Origin: Pseudomonas sp. LP_7_YM
Lineage (GTDB): Bacteria > Pseudomonadota > Gammaproteobacteria > Pseudomonadales > Pseudomonadaceae
DNA length: 64,000 bases
Assembly (NCBI RefSeq): GCF_004364435.1
Contig: NZ_SOCT01000008.1
Location: 62,001 to 126,000 of the forward strand
Direction of reading: 5' to 3'
In this document: piece by piece, positions 45,348-53,958 of the stretch
How the letters are laid out: every line of letters starts with the position of its first letter
How positions within the stretch are numbered: position 1 is the first letter of the stretch
The notes under the pieces: generated by a model
The model's input: the letters and a program-made list of their open reading frames with translations, nothing else
Told to the model about the DNA's origin: nothing
Databases searched by the model: none
Translations under genes and position numbers: made by a program

Positions 45348-46010
45348 TCAGGCTGGTCGCGCGGGTTTGTCGATCAGCATGAACAGTCGAAACATCACCA
45401 CGCTGATGAACAGCTGCAGGAAACTGGAAATGCTATCGACAGCCAGTGACAACGCAGGGCTTTGCTGGCCCGGCAGCACGTAGTAGCTCAAGCCTTCGAG
45501 CACCCCGAGCGGGAGGTACACGAACAGCACACACCCCAGAATCCGCATCATATGGCCCTGCGTCATGCGGAAACTCTGACGCATCGCCTCCAGCGGCCCA
45601 AGACCGTGCAGCACCAGCAGATACTCAGCAAACACCAGCTTGATCATCACCCACACGCCGGGGAGGATGAACAGCGACAGCCCAGCCATGATCAGCAGGG
45701 TGCTCAGGGCGGTCAGGACCGCGAAGGTGGGCCACATACGCAAGGTTGTGGCCAGCAGATGGCGTTTGGCTGGCACATCGCCGCGGGTTTTGGCGCTCAT
45801 GAACAGGATCAGCACGCCGGTATAGAGCGGGTAGAACAGCAGGCCGATCAGCAGTTGCCAGCTCGTTGAGCCGTCAGTGTCCGTGGCGCCGGACAGCATT
45901 TGCCTGGTCAGGGCCTCAAGGATCACCAACGGAAGGCACAGCGCGAGAATGCTGACCACATTGCGTCGAAAAAAGTACAGCGAGTCTTGGACGATCGTCA
46001 GCGGATTCAT
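45348..46010 (-). CDS. YciC-family (UPF0259-like) inner membrane protein
   Basis: 220 residues with about five to six hydrophobic segments, starting NPLTIVQDSLYFFRRNV and containing LPGVWVMIKLVFAEYLLVLHG and GPLEAMRQSFRMTQG, the recurrent YciC/UPF0259 pattern. No enzymatic motif. Function unknown. Upstream gene of the pair with the EEP protein. Confidence 0.82.
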   Translation of the reverse strand: MNPLTIVQDSLYFFRRNVVSILALCLPLVILEALTRQMLSGATDTDGSTSWQLLIGLLFYPLYTGVLILFMSAKTRGDVPAKRHLLATTLRMWPTFAVLTALSTLLIMAGLSLFILPGVWVMIKLVFAEYLLVLHGLGPLEAMRQSFRMTQGHMMRILGCVLFVYLPLGVLEGLSYYVLPGQQSPALSLAVDSISSFLQLFISVVMFRLFMLIDKPARPA

Positions 46011-46208
46011 GAAAGGGTCACAGGTAAAAGCAGGCGGACACTCTAACGTAGAGGCGCCAGGCGGGCCAAGCTGGCCCTTCGGACGGGCGGTGGCGGGCGC
46101 AGTTAACTTTTTCTACATCCTATTGAAACGCCTTTGAAACGCCCCATTACTGTTCGTGTCTGACACTGGTCAGTCACAGAATTCCTACGGCAATCTAACG
46201 AGGTCGCC

Positions 46209-47000
46209 ATGAACAGCGAAGAACAAACCCTGATCGACGGCTTGTTTGGCAAACTCAAGCAAGCGGAAACCGACTCTGCCCCCCGTGACGCTCAAGCCGA
46301 GGCGCTGATCAAGGAGCACCTGACACGCCAGCCTGCCGCGCCTTACTACATGGCGCAGGCGATCCTGGTTCAGGAAGTCGCGATCAAACAGCTGGAAACC
46401 CAGAGCCGTCAGCGCGACGAGCAGATTCAACAGTTGCAGGCCGAACTTCAGCGCGCCAAGGCGCAGCCTGCACCCGCGCAAGGCAGTGGCGGGTTTCTGT
46501 CGAGTATCTTTGGCGGTGGCTCGCGCGAGCCACAGGCCCAGCAGCCGGCGGCGCCCTTTTCCCGGTCTGCCAGCGCGCAGCCGTCTGCCGGTGGTTGGCG
46601 TGACAGCGGCCCGGGCAGCCCGCCACCGTACAACGCGCCGCAGCAGGCAAACTACGCCTCTGCGCCACAGCAGGCGCCCGCCGCGCCGATGGGCAGAGGC
46701 TTTCTTGGCGGCGCCCTGAAAACGGCGGCAGGTGTGGCAGGCGGTGTGATGCTGGCCGAAGGGATCAGCAGTCTGTTTCACCACAACAGCCAGCCACAGG
46801 AAATCGTCGAGATCATCGAGCAGCAACCGGCGCAGCCTGCCAGTGAAAGCAACAGCGGCAACGGCGGCTGGGGCGACGATCAGCAGCGCGTGACCGACAA
46901 CGGTGGCTGGGGCAATGATTCGGGCGGCATAGCGAATACGGATTACGGCAGCGATGACAGCGGTATGTTTGGCGCAGATGATGACGATTCTTACGTCTGA
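46209..47000 (+). CDS. DUF2076 family protein
   Basis: 263 residues. The N-terminal ~90 residues are the DUF2076 helical part (SEEQTLIDGLFGKLKQAE, YYMAQAILVQEVAIKQL), including a short coiled coil. The middle is low-complexity Ala/Pro/Gln/Ser, followed by a Gly/Ala-rich hydrophobic stretch (FLGGALKTAAGVAGGVMLAE) and an acidic Gly/Trp/Asp-rich tail ending DDDDSYV. Family members are predicted periplasmic ligand-binding or stress proteins, but this is unproven. Confidence 0.88.
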   Translation: MNSEEQTLIDGLFGKLKQAETDSAPRDAQAEALIKEHLTRQPAAPYYMAQAILVQEVAIKQLETQSRQRDEQIQQLQAELQRAKAQPAPAQGSGGFLSSIFGGGSREPQAQQPAAPFSRSASAQPSAGGWRDSGPGSPPPYNAPQQANYASAPQQAPAAPMGRGFLGGALKTAAGVAGGVMLAEGISSLFHHNSQPQEIVEIIEQQPAQPASESNSGNGGWGDDQQRVTDNGGWGNDSGGIANTDYGSDDSGMFGADDDDSYV

Positions 47001-47028
47001 CCGATAACTTCCAGGCTGGCGCAAGACC

Positions 47029-47053
47029 TGTGGGGGCAAGCTGGCCCCCACAG
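47029..47053. terminator. Hairpin after the DUF2076 gene
   Basis: CTGTGGGGGC and GCCCCCACAG form a perfect 10-bp stem around AAGCT(G). It is also a common Pseudomonas extragenic palindrome. No T-run follows. Confidence 0.6.
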
Positions 47054-47172
47054 CCGTTTGTGCGCCTCTGGATAAATCCGACGCCTCTCTTCAATCCCTC
47101 CCCAAGCTGGCATACTGAGCGCCGGCCCGATGTGCGGGCCATCGTCGCCTGTCAGCGCATCGAGGAGTCCTG

Positions 47173-47652
47173 GTGAGAAGAATTGCGGTGTTCGCCGACG
47201 TACAGAACCTGTATTACACCGTGCGCCAAGCCCATGGGTGTCACTTCAACTATTCCGCTTTGTGGGCGGATATCAGCCAGCGCGGGCAGATCGTCGAAGC
47301 GTACGCATACGCTATTGATCGCGGTGACAGCAAGCAGCAGCAATTCCAGCAGATCCTGCGCAACCTCGGTTTTACCGTCAAACTCAAACCCTACATCCAG
47401 CGCAGCGATGGCTCGGCCAAGGGCGACTGGGACGTAGGCATCACCATCGACATCATGGACGTTGCGCCCCATGTTGACGAGGTCGTGCTGGCGTCGGGTG
47501 ACGGGGATTTTGACCTGCTGCTCGACCGCATTATCAGCAAGCACGGCGTCGAAGCTGTGGCGTATGGCGTGCCGGGGCTGACGGCCAACTCCCTGATCCG
47601 TGCAGCCAGTCGTTACGTGCCAATCGAGGGCGGCTTGCTGCTCAAGAGCTGA
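47173..47652 (+). CDS. NYN domain (LabA/DUF88-like) predicted ribonuclease
   Basis: 159 residues from GTG 47173, preceded by GAGGAGT. The protein is a single NYN/PIN-like domain with the acidic catalytic residues in VFADVQNL, KGDWDVGITIDIMD and LASGDGDFDLLLDRI. NYN proteins are predicted metal-dependent RNases; the substrate is not known. It lies 143 bp before a DnaQ-type exonuclease gene on the same strand. Confidence 0.87.
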   Translation: MRRIAVFADVQNLYYTVRQAHGCHFNYSALWADISQRGQIVEAYAYAIDRGDSKQQQFQQILRNLGFTVKLKPYIQRSDGSAKGDWDVGITIDIMDVAPHVDEVVLASGDGDFDLLLDRIISKHGVEAVAYGVPGLTANSLIRAASRYVPIEGGLLLKS

Positions 47653-47672
47653 GATTCTTTTGGAAAAATGCA

Positions 47673-47740
47673 GCCCTGCAAAGCGAGTTCATTCGCCAGG
47701 CATCGGCCCCTTCGACGTATTCCCATCGCTCGAAGACAGG
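47673..47740. repeat. Degenerate REP-like sequence
   Basis: GCGAGTTCATTCGCCAGG at 47682-47699 resembles the REP core of the other doublets; a weaker inverted partner CATCGCTCGAAG follows near 47726. Lies between the NYN and exonuclease genes. Confidence 0.45.
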
Positions 47741-47795
47741 TGACCTCGGATGAGTCGACGCCCATTAAAACTTTCACCGTTAAAGGCTTAACCCC

Positions 47796-48410
47796 ATGCA
47801 GGAACGCATCGCCGTCATCGACTTCGAAACCACCGGCATTTCTCCCGGCAACAGCTGCCGCGCGACTGAAATTGCCGTGGTGATCATGGAGCAGGGCGTT
47901 ATCGTCGAGCGGTATCAGAGCCTGATGAACGCCGGCGTGCGGATTCCATCGTTCATCGAATCGCTGACGGGGATCAGCAACAGCATGCTGCGCACTGCGC
48001 CGCCGGCCGATCGGGTCATGAACGAGGTCGCAGAGTTCGTCGGGCTGACGCCGCTGGTGGCACACAACGCGTCTTTCGACCAGAAGTTCTGGGACTACGA
48101 GCTGTCCCGCATCAAGCGCAATCGTCAGCAGAGTTTCGCCTGTTCGATGCTCCTGGCGCGACGCCTTATGCCCGGCGCACCGAACCACAAACTCGGCACG
48201 CTGACCTCTTGGGCAGGATTGCCGCATACGGGAAAGGCTCACCGGGCTATGGCCGATGCTGAAATGGCTGCCAATCTCACGGTGCACCTGAGTCGCGAGC
48301 TGCGCCACACCCATGGCCTTGGCGGGGTTTCACATCGTTTGCTTTGCACCTTACAGAAGGTTCCTGCGAAAAAAATCGCTGAGGCCATCAGCAAACATCG
48401 CAGCGTTTAA
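47796..48410 (+). CDS. DnaQ-like 3'-5' exonuclease (DEDDh)
   Basis: 204 residues. The DEDDh residues are visible: Asp and Glu in VIDFETTG, Asp in AHNASFDQKFW, and His/Asp in HRAMADAEMAA. The family includes polymerase epsilon subunits and RNase T/oligoribonuclease-type enzymes. It is too short for a polymerase and lacks PolC domains; a housekeeping or repair exonuclease is likely, but the substrate is open. Confidence 0.87.
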   Translation: MQERIAVIDFETTGISPGNSCRATEIAVVIMEQGVIVERYQSLMNAGVRIPSFIESLTGISNSMLRTAPPADRVMNEVAEFVGLTPLVAHNASFDQKFWDYELSRIKRNRQQSFACSMLLARRLMPGAPNHKLGTLTSWAGLPHTGKAHRAMADAEMAANLTVHLSRELRHTHGLGGVSHRLLCTLQKVPAKKIAEAISKHRSV

Positions 48411-48565
48411 CGCGCTGCCCGAGGCCCCTGGAAAGTGTACGGGTCGAATAAACCTTATTTGTTACTGATCCTCTGTGCCTGGCTTTCCTAAGATGGTGCT
48501 CCAAAAGAATCTGGTTGCCAGCCGCTGTCTTGGGCTCAGCCACAGAACAAAAAGTCGAGCCTGTC

Positions 48566-49465
48566 ATGCCTGCCTCTCGCCGTTTCCCCTTGCTGCTCAT
48601 CGGGGCCTTTTTCGCGCTGTACGTGATTTGGGGCTCCACCTACCTGGCCATTCGCATCGGTGTTCAAACCTGGCCTCCACTGATGATGGCGGGCGTGCGT
48701 TTTACCCTCGCAGGCGCAATTCTTTTCGCGTTCATGCGTTTTCGCGGTGCGCCCATGCCGACCTGGAAACAGTGGAAAGCGGCGGGGATGATCGGTTTCC
48801 TGTTGCTGGCGTGTGGCAATGGTGGAGTAACCCTGGCTGAACATGCAGGCGTTGCCTCAAGTGTCGCCGCGCTGGCGATTGCCGTGGTGCCGCTGTTCAC
48901 GCTGCTGTTCGGTCTGTTGTGGGGGCATCGCAATACCGGGCTTGAGTGGGCTGGGATCGTGTTGGGCCTGATCGGCATCGCATTGCTCAACTTTGGCTCG
49001 AACCTGCAAGCCAGCCCGCTGGGTGCGGCGCTGGTCATTCTGGCTGCGGCCACCTGGTCGTTCGGCTCGGTATGGAGTCGTTACCTGCCGCTGCCTCCCG
49101 GGCCGATGGCCAGTGCCTGCGAAATGCTGATAGCCGGAGCTATGATGCTGATCGGCAGCTACCTGAGCGGCGAGCGCCTGACTCAAACGCCGGGGCTTTC
49201 CGGCTGGCTGGTCATGGCTTACCTGGTGATATTCGGCTCCATCGTCGCATTCAGCGCTTATATGTACCTGCTGAAAAACGTGCGACCGGCAGCAGCCACC
49301 AGCTATGCCTATGTCAATCCCGCAGTGGCAGTGATGCTGGGCGTGCTCTTTGCCGATGAGCATATCGGCCCGCCGGAAGCCGCAGCCATGGCCGTTATCA
49401 TCAGCGCAGTGGTGCTGATCGGCCTGCCGCAGTGGCGCAAGCAGAAACCTGTGCAGAAAGGGTAA
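48566..49465 (+). CDS. EamA/DMT superfamily exporter (YedA-like)
   Basis: 299 residues from ATG 48566, ten hydrophobic helices in two EamA repeats. The motif FFALYVIWGSTYLAIRIG is typical of the YedA/RhaT-like drug/metabolite exporters; the second repeat ends with AYMYLLKNVRPAAATSYAYVNPAVAV in two adjacent segments. Substrates may be amino acids or small toxic metabolites. The start at 48515 would add 17 polar residues before the first helix. Confidence 0.88.
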   Translation: MPASRRFPLLLIGAFFALYVIWGSTYLAIRIGVQTWPPLMMAGVRFTLAGAILFAFMRFRGAPMPTWKQWKAAGMIGFLLLACGNGGVTLAEHAGVASSVAALAIAVVPLFTLLFGLLWGHRNTGLEWAGIVLGLIGIALLNFGSNLQASPLGAALVILAAATWSFGSVWSRYLPLPPGPMASACEMLIAGAMMLIGSYLSGERLTQTPGLSGWLVMAYLVIFGSIVAFSAYMYLLKNVRPAAATSYAYVNPAVAVMLGVLFADEHIGPPEAAAMAVIISAVVLIGLPQWRKQKPVQKG

Positions 49466-49526
49466 ACTGCGCGCCATTGTCTATCCGCAGCCCCTCGTGC
49501 GCTGACCTTTTTCCAACGGTATTCCC

Positions 49527-50864
49527 ATGACATTCGCTTCACTCGGCCTGATCGAACCCCTGCTGCGCGCCCTTGAAACGCTCGGCTACCAGACGCCAAC
49601 CCCTGTTCAGGCCAAGGCGATCCCGCCGGTGCTGGAGGGTCGCGACCTGATGGCGGCTGCCCAGACCGGCACCGGCAAGACAGCGGGTTTTGCCTTGCCT
49701 GTGCTGCAACGCCTGACCATGGAAGGCCCGAAAGCCGCTGCCAATTCGGTGCGGGCACTGATACTGGTCCCCACCCGCGAGTTGGCTGAGCAGGTTCATG
49801 AGGCGATTCGCCAATACGCCGAGCACCTGCCGCTGAGCACCTACGCCGTTTATGGCGGGGTCAGCATCAACCCGCAGATGATGAAGCTGCGCCGTGGCGT
49901 CGACGTGCTGGTGGCGACACCGGGCCGGTTGCTTGACCTGCACCGTCAGAACGCAGTGAAATTTTCCCAGGTCCAGACACTGATTCTCGACGAAGCCGAT
50001 CGCATGCTCGATCTTGGCTTCTCCGAAGAGCTACGCGATATCTACGCTGCGCTTCCGAAGCGTCGGCAGACCCTGCTGTTTTCGGCGACCTTTTCCGATT
50101 CGATCCGCGCGCTGGCCGGGCAAATGCTCGACAACCCACTGAGCATCGAAGTCAGCCCACGTAATGTCGCAGCGTCGTCGGTCAAGCAGTGGGTGGTGAC
50201 GGTCGACAAGAAGCGCAAGAGCGAGCTGTTCATTCACCTGCTCAAGAAACAACGCTGGAGCCAGGTACTGGTCTTTGCCAAAACCCGTGTGGGCGTCGAT
50301 CAACTGGTGGAGCGCCTTCAGGGCCTGAGCATCAATGCCGATGGCATCCACGGTGATAAACCTCAAGCCACTCGCCAACGGGCGCTGGATCGTTTCAAGG
50401 CCGGAGAAGTGCAGATTCTCGTCGCGACCGACGTCGCAGCGCGCGGGTTGGACATTGAAGATCTGCCGACCGTGGTCAACCTCGACTTGCCCATCGTTGC
50501 TGAAGATTATGTGCACCGCATCGGCCGCACCGGTCGTGCCGGGCAGACGGGCGAGGCGATCTCGTTGGTATGCGCCGACGAAGTCGAGTTGCTCAGCGCC
50601 ATTGAGGTGCTGACTCGCCAGACGCTGCAGCGCCGAGAAGAACCGGATTTCGAGCCGGAACATCGTGTGCCGGCCACCGACACCAGCGGCCAGATTCTGA
50701 AAAAGCCGAAAAAGCCTAAGAAACCCAAGACCAGCGGCGGTAGCGGCAAACGCAACCTCGGCAAGTGGGTCGACAGCGGCGAAAGCGTGGCCGAAGCGCC
50801 GGCTGCGAAACCGGTGAGGAAAGTCCCTGTGTTCAACACCGGGCCGCGCAAGCGCAAGCCGTAA
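49527..50864 (+). CDS. rhlE: DEAD-box ATP-dependent RNA helicase RhlE
   Basis: 445 residues. Motif Q (FASLGLIEPLLRALETLGYQ part), motif I AQTGTGKT at 45-52, PTRELAEQ, DEADRMLD, SATF, and the helicase C-terminal motifs ATDVAARGLD and HRIGRTGRAG are present. The C-terminal tail is basic (KKPKKPKKPK), as in RhlE proteins. It acts in RNA turnover and ribosome assembly. P. aeruginosa has two RhlE homologues; which one this matches is not certain. Confidence 0.92.
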   Translation: MTFASLGLIEPLLRALETLGYQTPTPVQAKAIPPVLEGRDLMAAAQTGTGKTAGFALPVLQRLTMEGPKAAANSVRALILVPTRELAEQVHEAIRQYAEHLPLSTYAVYGGVSINPQMMKLRRGVDVLVATPGRLLDLHRQNAVKFSQVQTLILDEADRMLDLGFSEELRDIYAALPKRRQTLLFSATFSDSIRALAGQMLDNPLSIEVSPRNVAASSVKQWVVTVDKKRKSELFIHLLKKQRWSQVLVFAKTRVGVDQLVERLQGLSINADGIHGDKPQATRQRALDRFKAGEVQILVATDVAARGLDIEDLPTVVNLDLPIVAEDYVHRIGRTGRAGQTGEAISLVCADEVELLSAIEVLTRQTLQRREEPDFEPEHRVPATDTSGQILKKPKKPKKPKTSGGSGKRNLGKWVDSGESVAEAPAAKPVRKVPVFNTGPRKRKP

Positions 50865-51060
50865 GAGTCATCCAAATCCGCTGTAGTAATAACGGACGTT
50901 GAGGCTAAAATGCGGTCTGTTAATTTCGTTGATCGTAGGCGTCAATGTTGAGACGTATCCGAGAGACGAACTGCATAAATGGCTGATCGTTCGCTGTCAG
51001 CTTTGCTTTTCATGGATCCGGCAGCTCCCACGCTGCCAACAATCAGGGTATGAAATTCGC

Positions 51061-52137
51061 GTGAAGATCTTAGTTACTGGCGGCGCAGGCTTCATCGGCT
51101 CAGCAGTCGTACGGCACATCATTGCCAACACCACCGATTCGGTCGTCAACGTCGACAAGCTGACTTACGCGGGTAACCTCGAGTCGCTGCAGACAGTTGA
51201 TCAGAGCGATCGCTACGCGTTCGAACACGTCGATATCTGCAACCGCGAAGACCTTGATCGCGTGTTCCGCGAACATCAACCTGACGCTGTTATGCACTTG
51301 GCGGCCGAGTCCCATGTTGACCGCTCCATCAGCGGGCCGTCCGAGTTCATTCAGACCAACATCATTGGCACTTACGTGCTGTTGGAAGCTGCGCGCGGCT
51401 ACTGGTCGTCGCTGGACGAAGCCCGGAAGGGCGCCTTTCGTTTCCACCACGTTTCGACCGACGAAGTGTACGGCGATCTCCATGGGCCGGAAGATCTCTT
51501 CACCGAAACCACCCCGTATCAGCCAAGCTCGCCTTACTCGGCCAGCAAGGCTAGCTCTGACCACCTGGTTCGAGCCTGGGCCCGTACTTACGGCTTGCCG
51601 ACTCTGGTCACAAACTGCTCGAACAACTACGGACCGTTTCACTTCCCCGAGAAGCTGATCCCGTTGGTCATCCTCAACGCGCTGGAAGGCAAGCCGCTGC
51701 CGATCTATGGCAAAGGTGACCAGATCCGCGATTGGCTATTTGTGGAAGACCATGCCCGCGCCCTTTACAAAGTGGTCACCGAAGGCGAAGTAGGCGAGAC
51801 CTACAACATCGGCGGCCATAATGAGAAGCAGAACATCGAAGTCGTCCGCACCGTTTGTGCGTTGCTCGATGAGATGCGCCCTGATTCGGCCTTCCGTCCT
51901 CACGTCGATCTGCTGACCTACGTTCAGGACCGTCCGGGTCACGATCTGCGTTATGCGATTGATGCCAGCAAGATTCAGCGCGAGCTGGGTTGGGTTCCGG
52001 AAGAAACCTTCGAATCCGGCATCCGCAAAACGGTGCAGTGGTACCTCGACAATCCTGAGTGGGTGGCGCACGTCAAAAGCGGCAGCTACCAGCAGTGGAT
52101 CGACAAGAACTACGCAGCCCGAGAAGACACGCCATGA
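51061..52137 (+). CDS. rfbB: dTDP-glucose 4,6-dehydratase
   Basis: 358 residues from GTG 51061. It makes dTDP-4-keto-6-deoxy-D-glucose, the branch point for L-rhamnose and amino-deoxy sugars. The NAD-binding GGAGFIGS is at residues 7-14, the catalytic Tyr 159/Lys 163 in YSASK, and Thr 133-Asp-Glu 135 in STDEVYG. A start at 50899 is rejected because it adds 54 residues with no dehydratase similarity. The ATGA overlap with rfbD shows operon structure. About 200 bp lie between rhlE and this gene. Confidence 0.95.
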   Translation: MKILVTGGAGFIGSAVVRHIIANTTDSVVNVDKLTYAGNLESLQTVDQSDRYAFEHVDICNREDLDRVFREHQPDAVMHLAAESHVDRSISGPSEFIQTNIIGTYVLLEAARGYWSSLDEARKGAFRFHHVSTDEVYGDLHGPEDLFTETTPYQPSSPYSASKASSDHLVRAWARTYGLPTLVTNCSNNYGPFHFPEKLIPLVILNALEGKPLPIYGKGDQIRDWLFVEDHARALYKVVTEGEVGETYNIGGHNEKQNIEVVRTVCALLDEMRPDSAFRPHVDLLTYVQDRPGHDLRYAIDASKIQRELGWVPEETFESGIRKTVQWYLDNPEWVAHVKSGSYQQWIDKNYAAREDTP

Positions 52138-53039
52138 AGATCCTTCTGCTTGGCAAGAACGGCCAGGTCGGTTGGGAATTGCAGCGCGCGTTGAGCGTGT
52201 TGGGTGAAGTGACTGCACTGGATCGCCACCCGACTTCTACCGCTTACGGCACCCTCGTGGGTGACCTGTCGGACCTCGCCGGTCTGCGCGAAGCCATTCG
52301 CAGCGTGTCGCCGCAGGTCATCGTCAATGCTGCTGCTTACACCGCCGTGGACAAGGCCGAAACCGAACGGGAACTTGCGCATACGATCAACGCGTTGGCC
52401 AGCCAGGTGTTGGCCGAAGAGGCGAAACGTCTCGACGCTCTGCTTATGCATTACTCGACCGACTACGTGTTCGACGGCAGCGGTGTGACGCCATGGAAAG
52501 AAATCGACGCCGTTGCGCCGGTTAACTACTATGGCGCCACCAAGCTGGAAGGCGAACAGTTGATTGTCGCCTCGGGCTGCAAGCATTTGATATTCCGCAC
52601 CAGTTGGGTTTATGCGGCGCGAGGCAACAACTTTGCCAAAACCATGCTGCGGCTGGCGAAAGATCGGGCATCGCTGAACGTGATTTCGGATCAGATCGGC
52701 GTGCCGACAGGCGCCGATCTGTTGGCCGACGTCGCCGTTGCCGCATTGCAGAAAGCGTTGGTAAACGTTGAGTTGTGCGGCATCTATCATCTGACGCCAA
52801 CAGGTGAAACGTCATGGCACGCCTACGCGACCTACGTAATTGATTTCGCTCGCGCCAACGGTGAGATACTCGCGGTCGAGACGATTAATCCAATTGCGAC
52901 CACCGAGTACCCCACACCAGCCAGCCGTCCCTTGAATTCCCGTCTTGCAACGGACAAGCTTCGCGACACCTTTTCTCTACACTTGCCGGACTGGCAAAGT
53001 GGCATAACCCGCATGCTTATGGAAGCTCTTAACAAATGA
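52134..53039 (+). CDS. rfbD: dTDP-4-dehydrorhamnose reductase
   Basis: 301 residues from ATG 52134. Last step to dTDP-L-rhamnose, NADPH-dependent. The Rossmann motif GKNGQVGWELQRAL, the STDYVFDG motif with the catalytic Thr/Tyr region, and YYGATKLEGEQ with the active-site YxxxK are present. It overlaps rfbB and rfbA by four bases each. Without an rfbC in the window the epimerase step must come from elsewhere. Confidence 0.95.
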   Translation: MKILLLGKNGQVGWELQRALSVLGEVTALDRHPTSTAYGTLVGDLSDLAGLREAIRSVSPQVIVNAAAYTAVDKAETERELAHTINALASQVLAEEAKRLDALLMHYSTDYVFDGSGVTPWKEIDAVAPVNYYGATKLEGEQLIVASGCKHLIFRTSWVYAARGNNFAKTMLRLAKDRASLNVISDQIGVPTGADLLADVAVAALQKALVNVELCGIYHLTPTGETSWHAYATYVIDFARANGEILAVETINPIATTEYPTPASRPLNSRLATDKLRDTFSLHLPDWQSGITRMLMEALNK

Positions 53040-53926
53040 ACACGACCAATCGTAAAGGAATCATTCTGGCCGGCGGTTCGGGCACGCGTTTGCATCCGCT
53101 AACCCTGGGCGTTTCCAAGCAAATGCTTCCAATCTACGACAAGCCAATGATCTTCTACCCGTTGTCGGTTCTGATGCTGGCTGGCATGCGTGAGATCCTG
53201 ATCATCTCGACGCCAGAAGATTTACCCAGCTTCCGCAAATTGCTGGGTGATGGCAGCCAGTACGGCATCGAACTGACCTACGCCGAACAGCCCAACCCGG
53301 ATGGCCTGGCCCAAGCTTTCATCATAGGCGAAGAGTTCATTGGTAAAGACCCTTGCTGCCTGATTCTGGGCGACAACATCTTTTACGGCCAACACTTCTC
53401 GGACAACCTGCGCGCTGCAGGCGAGCAGACTGAAGGCGCAACCGTGTTCGGCTACCACGTAAATGACCCAGAGCGTTTTGGTGTTGTCGAGTTCGACAAA
53501 GACGGCCGAGCGCTGAGCATAGAAGAAAAGCCAACCGCGCCGAAATCTAGCTATGCGGTGACCGGCTTGTACTTCTACGACAACCAGGTCGTCGAGATCG
53601 CCAAAGGCATCAAGCCTTCCGAGCGCGGCGAGCTTGAAATTACCGACGTAAACCGTGCATACCTTGAGCAGAAGAGCCTGACCGTGCAGATGCTGGGTCG
53701 CGGCTTTGCCTGGCTGGACACCGGTACCCATGAATCGCTGCTGGAAGCCAGCCATTTCGTGCACACCATCGAACAGCGTCAAGGCTGGAAAGTGGCATGC
53801 CTCGAAGAGATCGGTTACGCCAACGGCTGGATCACTAAACAACAGGTTGCCTCCCAAGCCGAGAAGCTGAAGAAAACCGGTTACGGTCAATACCTGCAGC
53901 AAATGCTGGACCACGGCGTCGATTGA
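53036..53926 (+). CDS. rfbA: Glucose-1-phosphate thymidylyltransferase
   Basis: 296 residues. It activates glucose-1-phosphate to dTDP-glucose, the first step of the dTDP-sugar pathways. The nucleotide-binding GGSGTRLHPLT at the start, the KQMLPIYDKPMIFYPLSVL segment, and the metal-binding Asp in LGDNIFYG are present; the length fits RmlA. Product feeds both RfbB-RfbD and, by inference, the facing fdt-type genes. Confidence 0.95.
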   Translation: MNTTNRKGIILAGGSGTRLHPLTLGVSKQMLPIYDKPMIFYPLSVLMLAGMREILIISTPEDLPSFRKLLGDGSQYGIELTYAEQPNPDGLAQAFIIGEEFIGKDPCCLILGDNIFYGQHFSDNLRAAGEQTEGATVFGYHVNDPERFGVVEFDKDGRALSIEEKPTAPKSSYAVTGLYFYDNQVVEIAKGIKPSERGELEITDVNRAYLEQKSLTVQMLGRGFAWLDTGTHESLLEASHFVHTIEQRQGWKVACLEEIGYANGWITKQQVASQAEKLKKTGYGQYLQQMLDHGVD

Positions 53927-53958
53927 TAAATAACCTTACCAAGCAGGTTACCAACAGC

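Noticed and set aside
50865..51060. RfaH-type ops/JUMPstart element before rfbB
   Set aside because: No GGCGGTAG-type core was found in the leader, and a clear sigma-70 promoter could not be assigned either.
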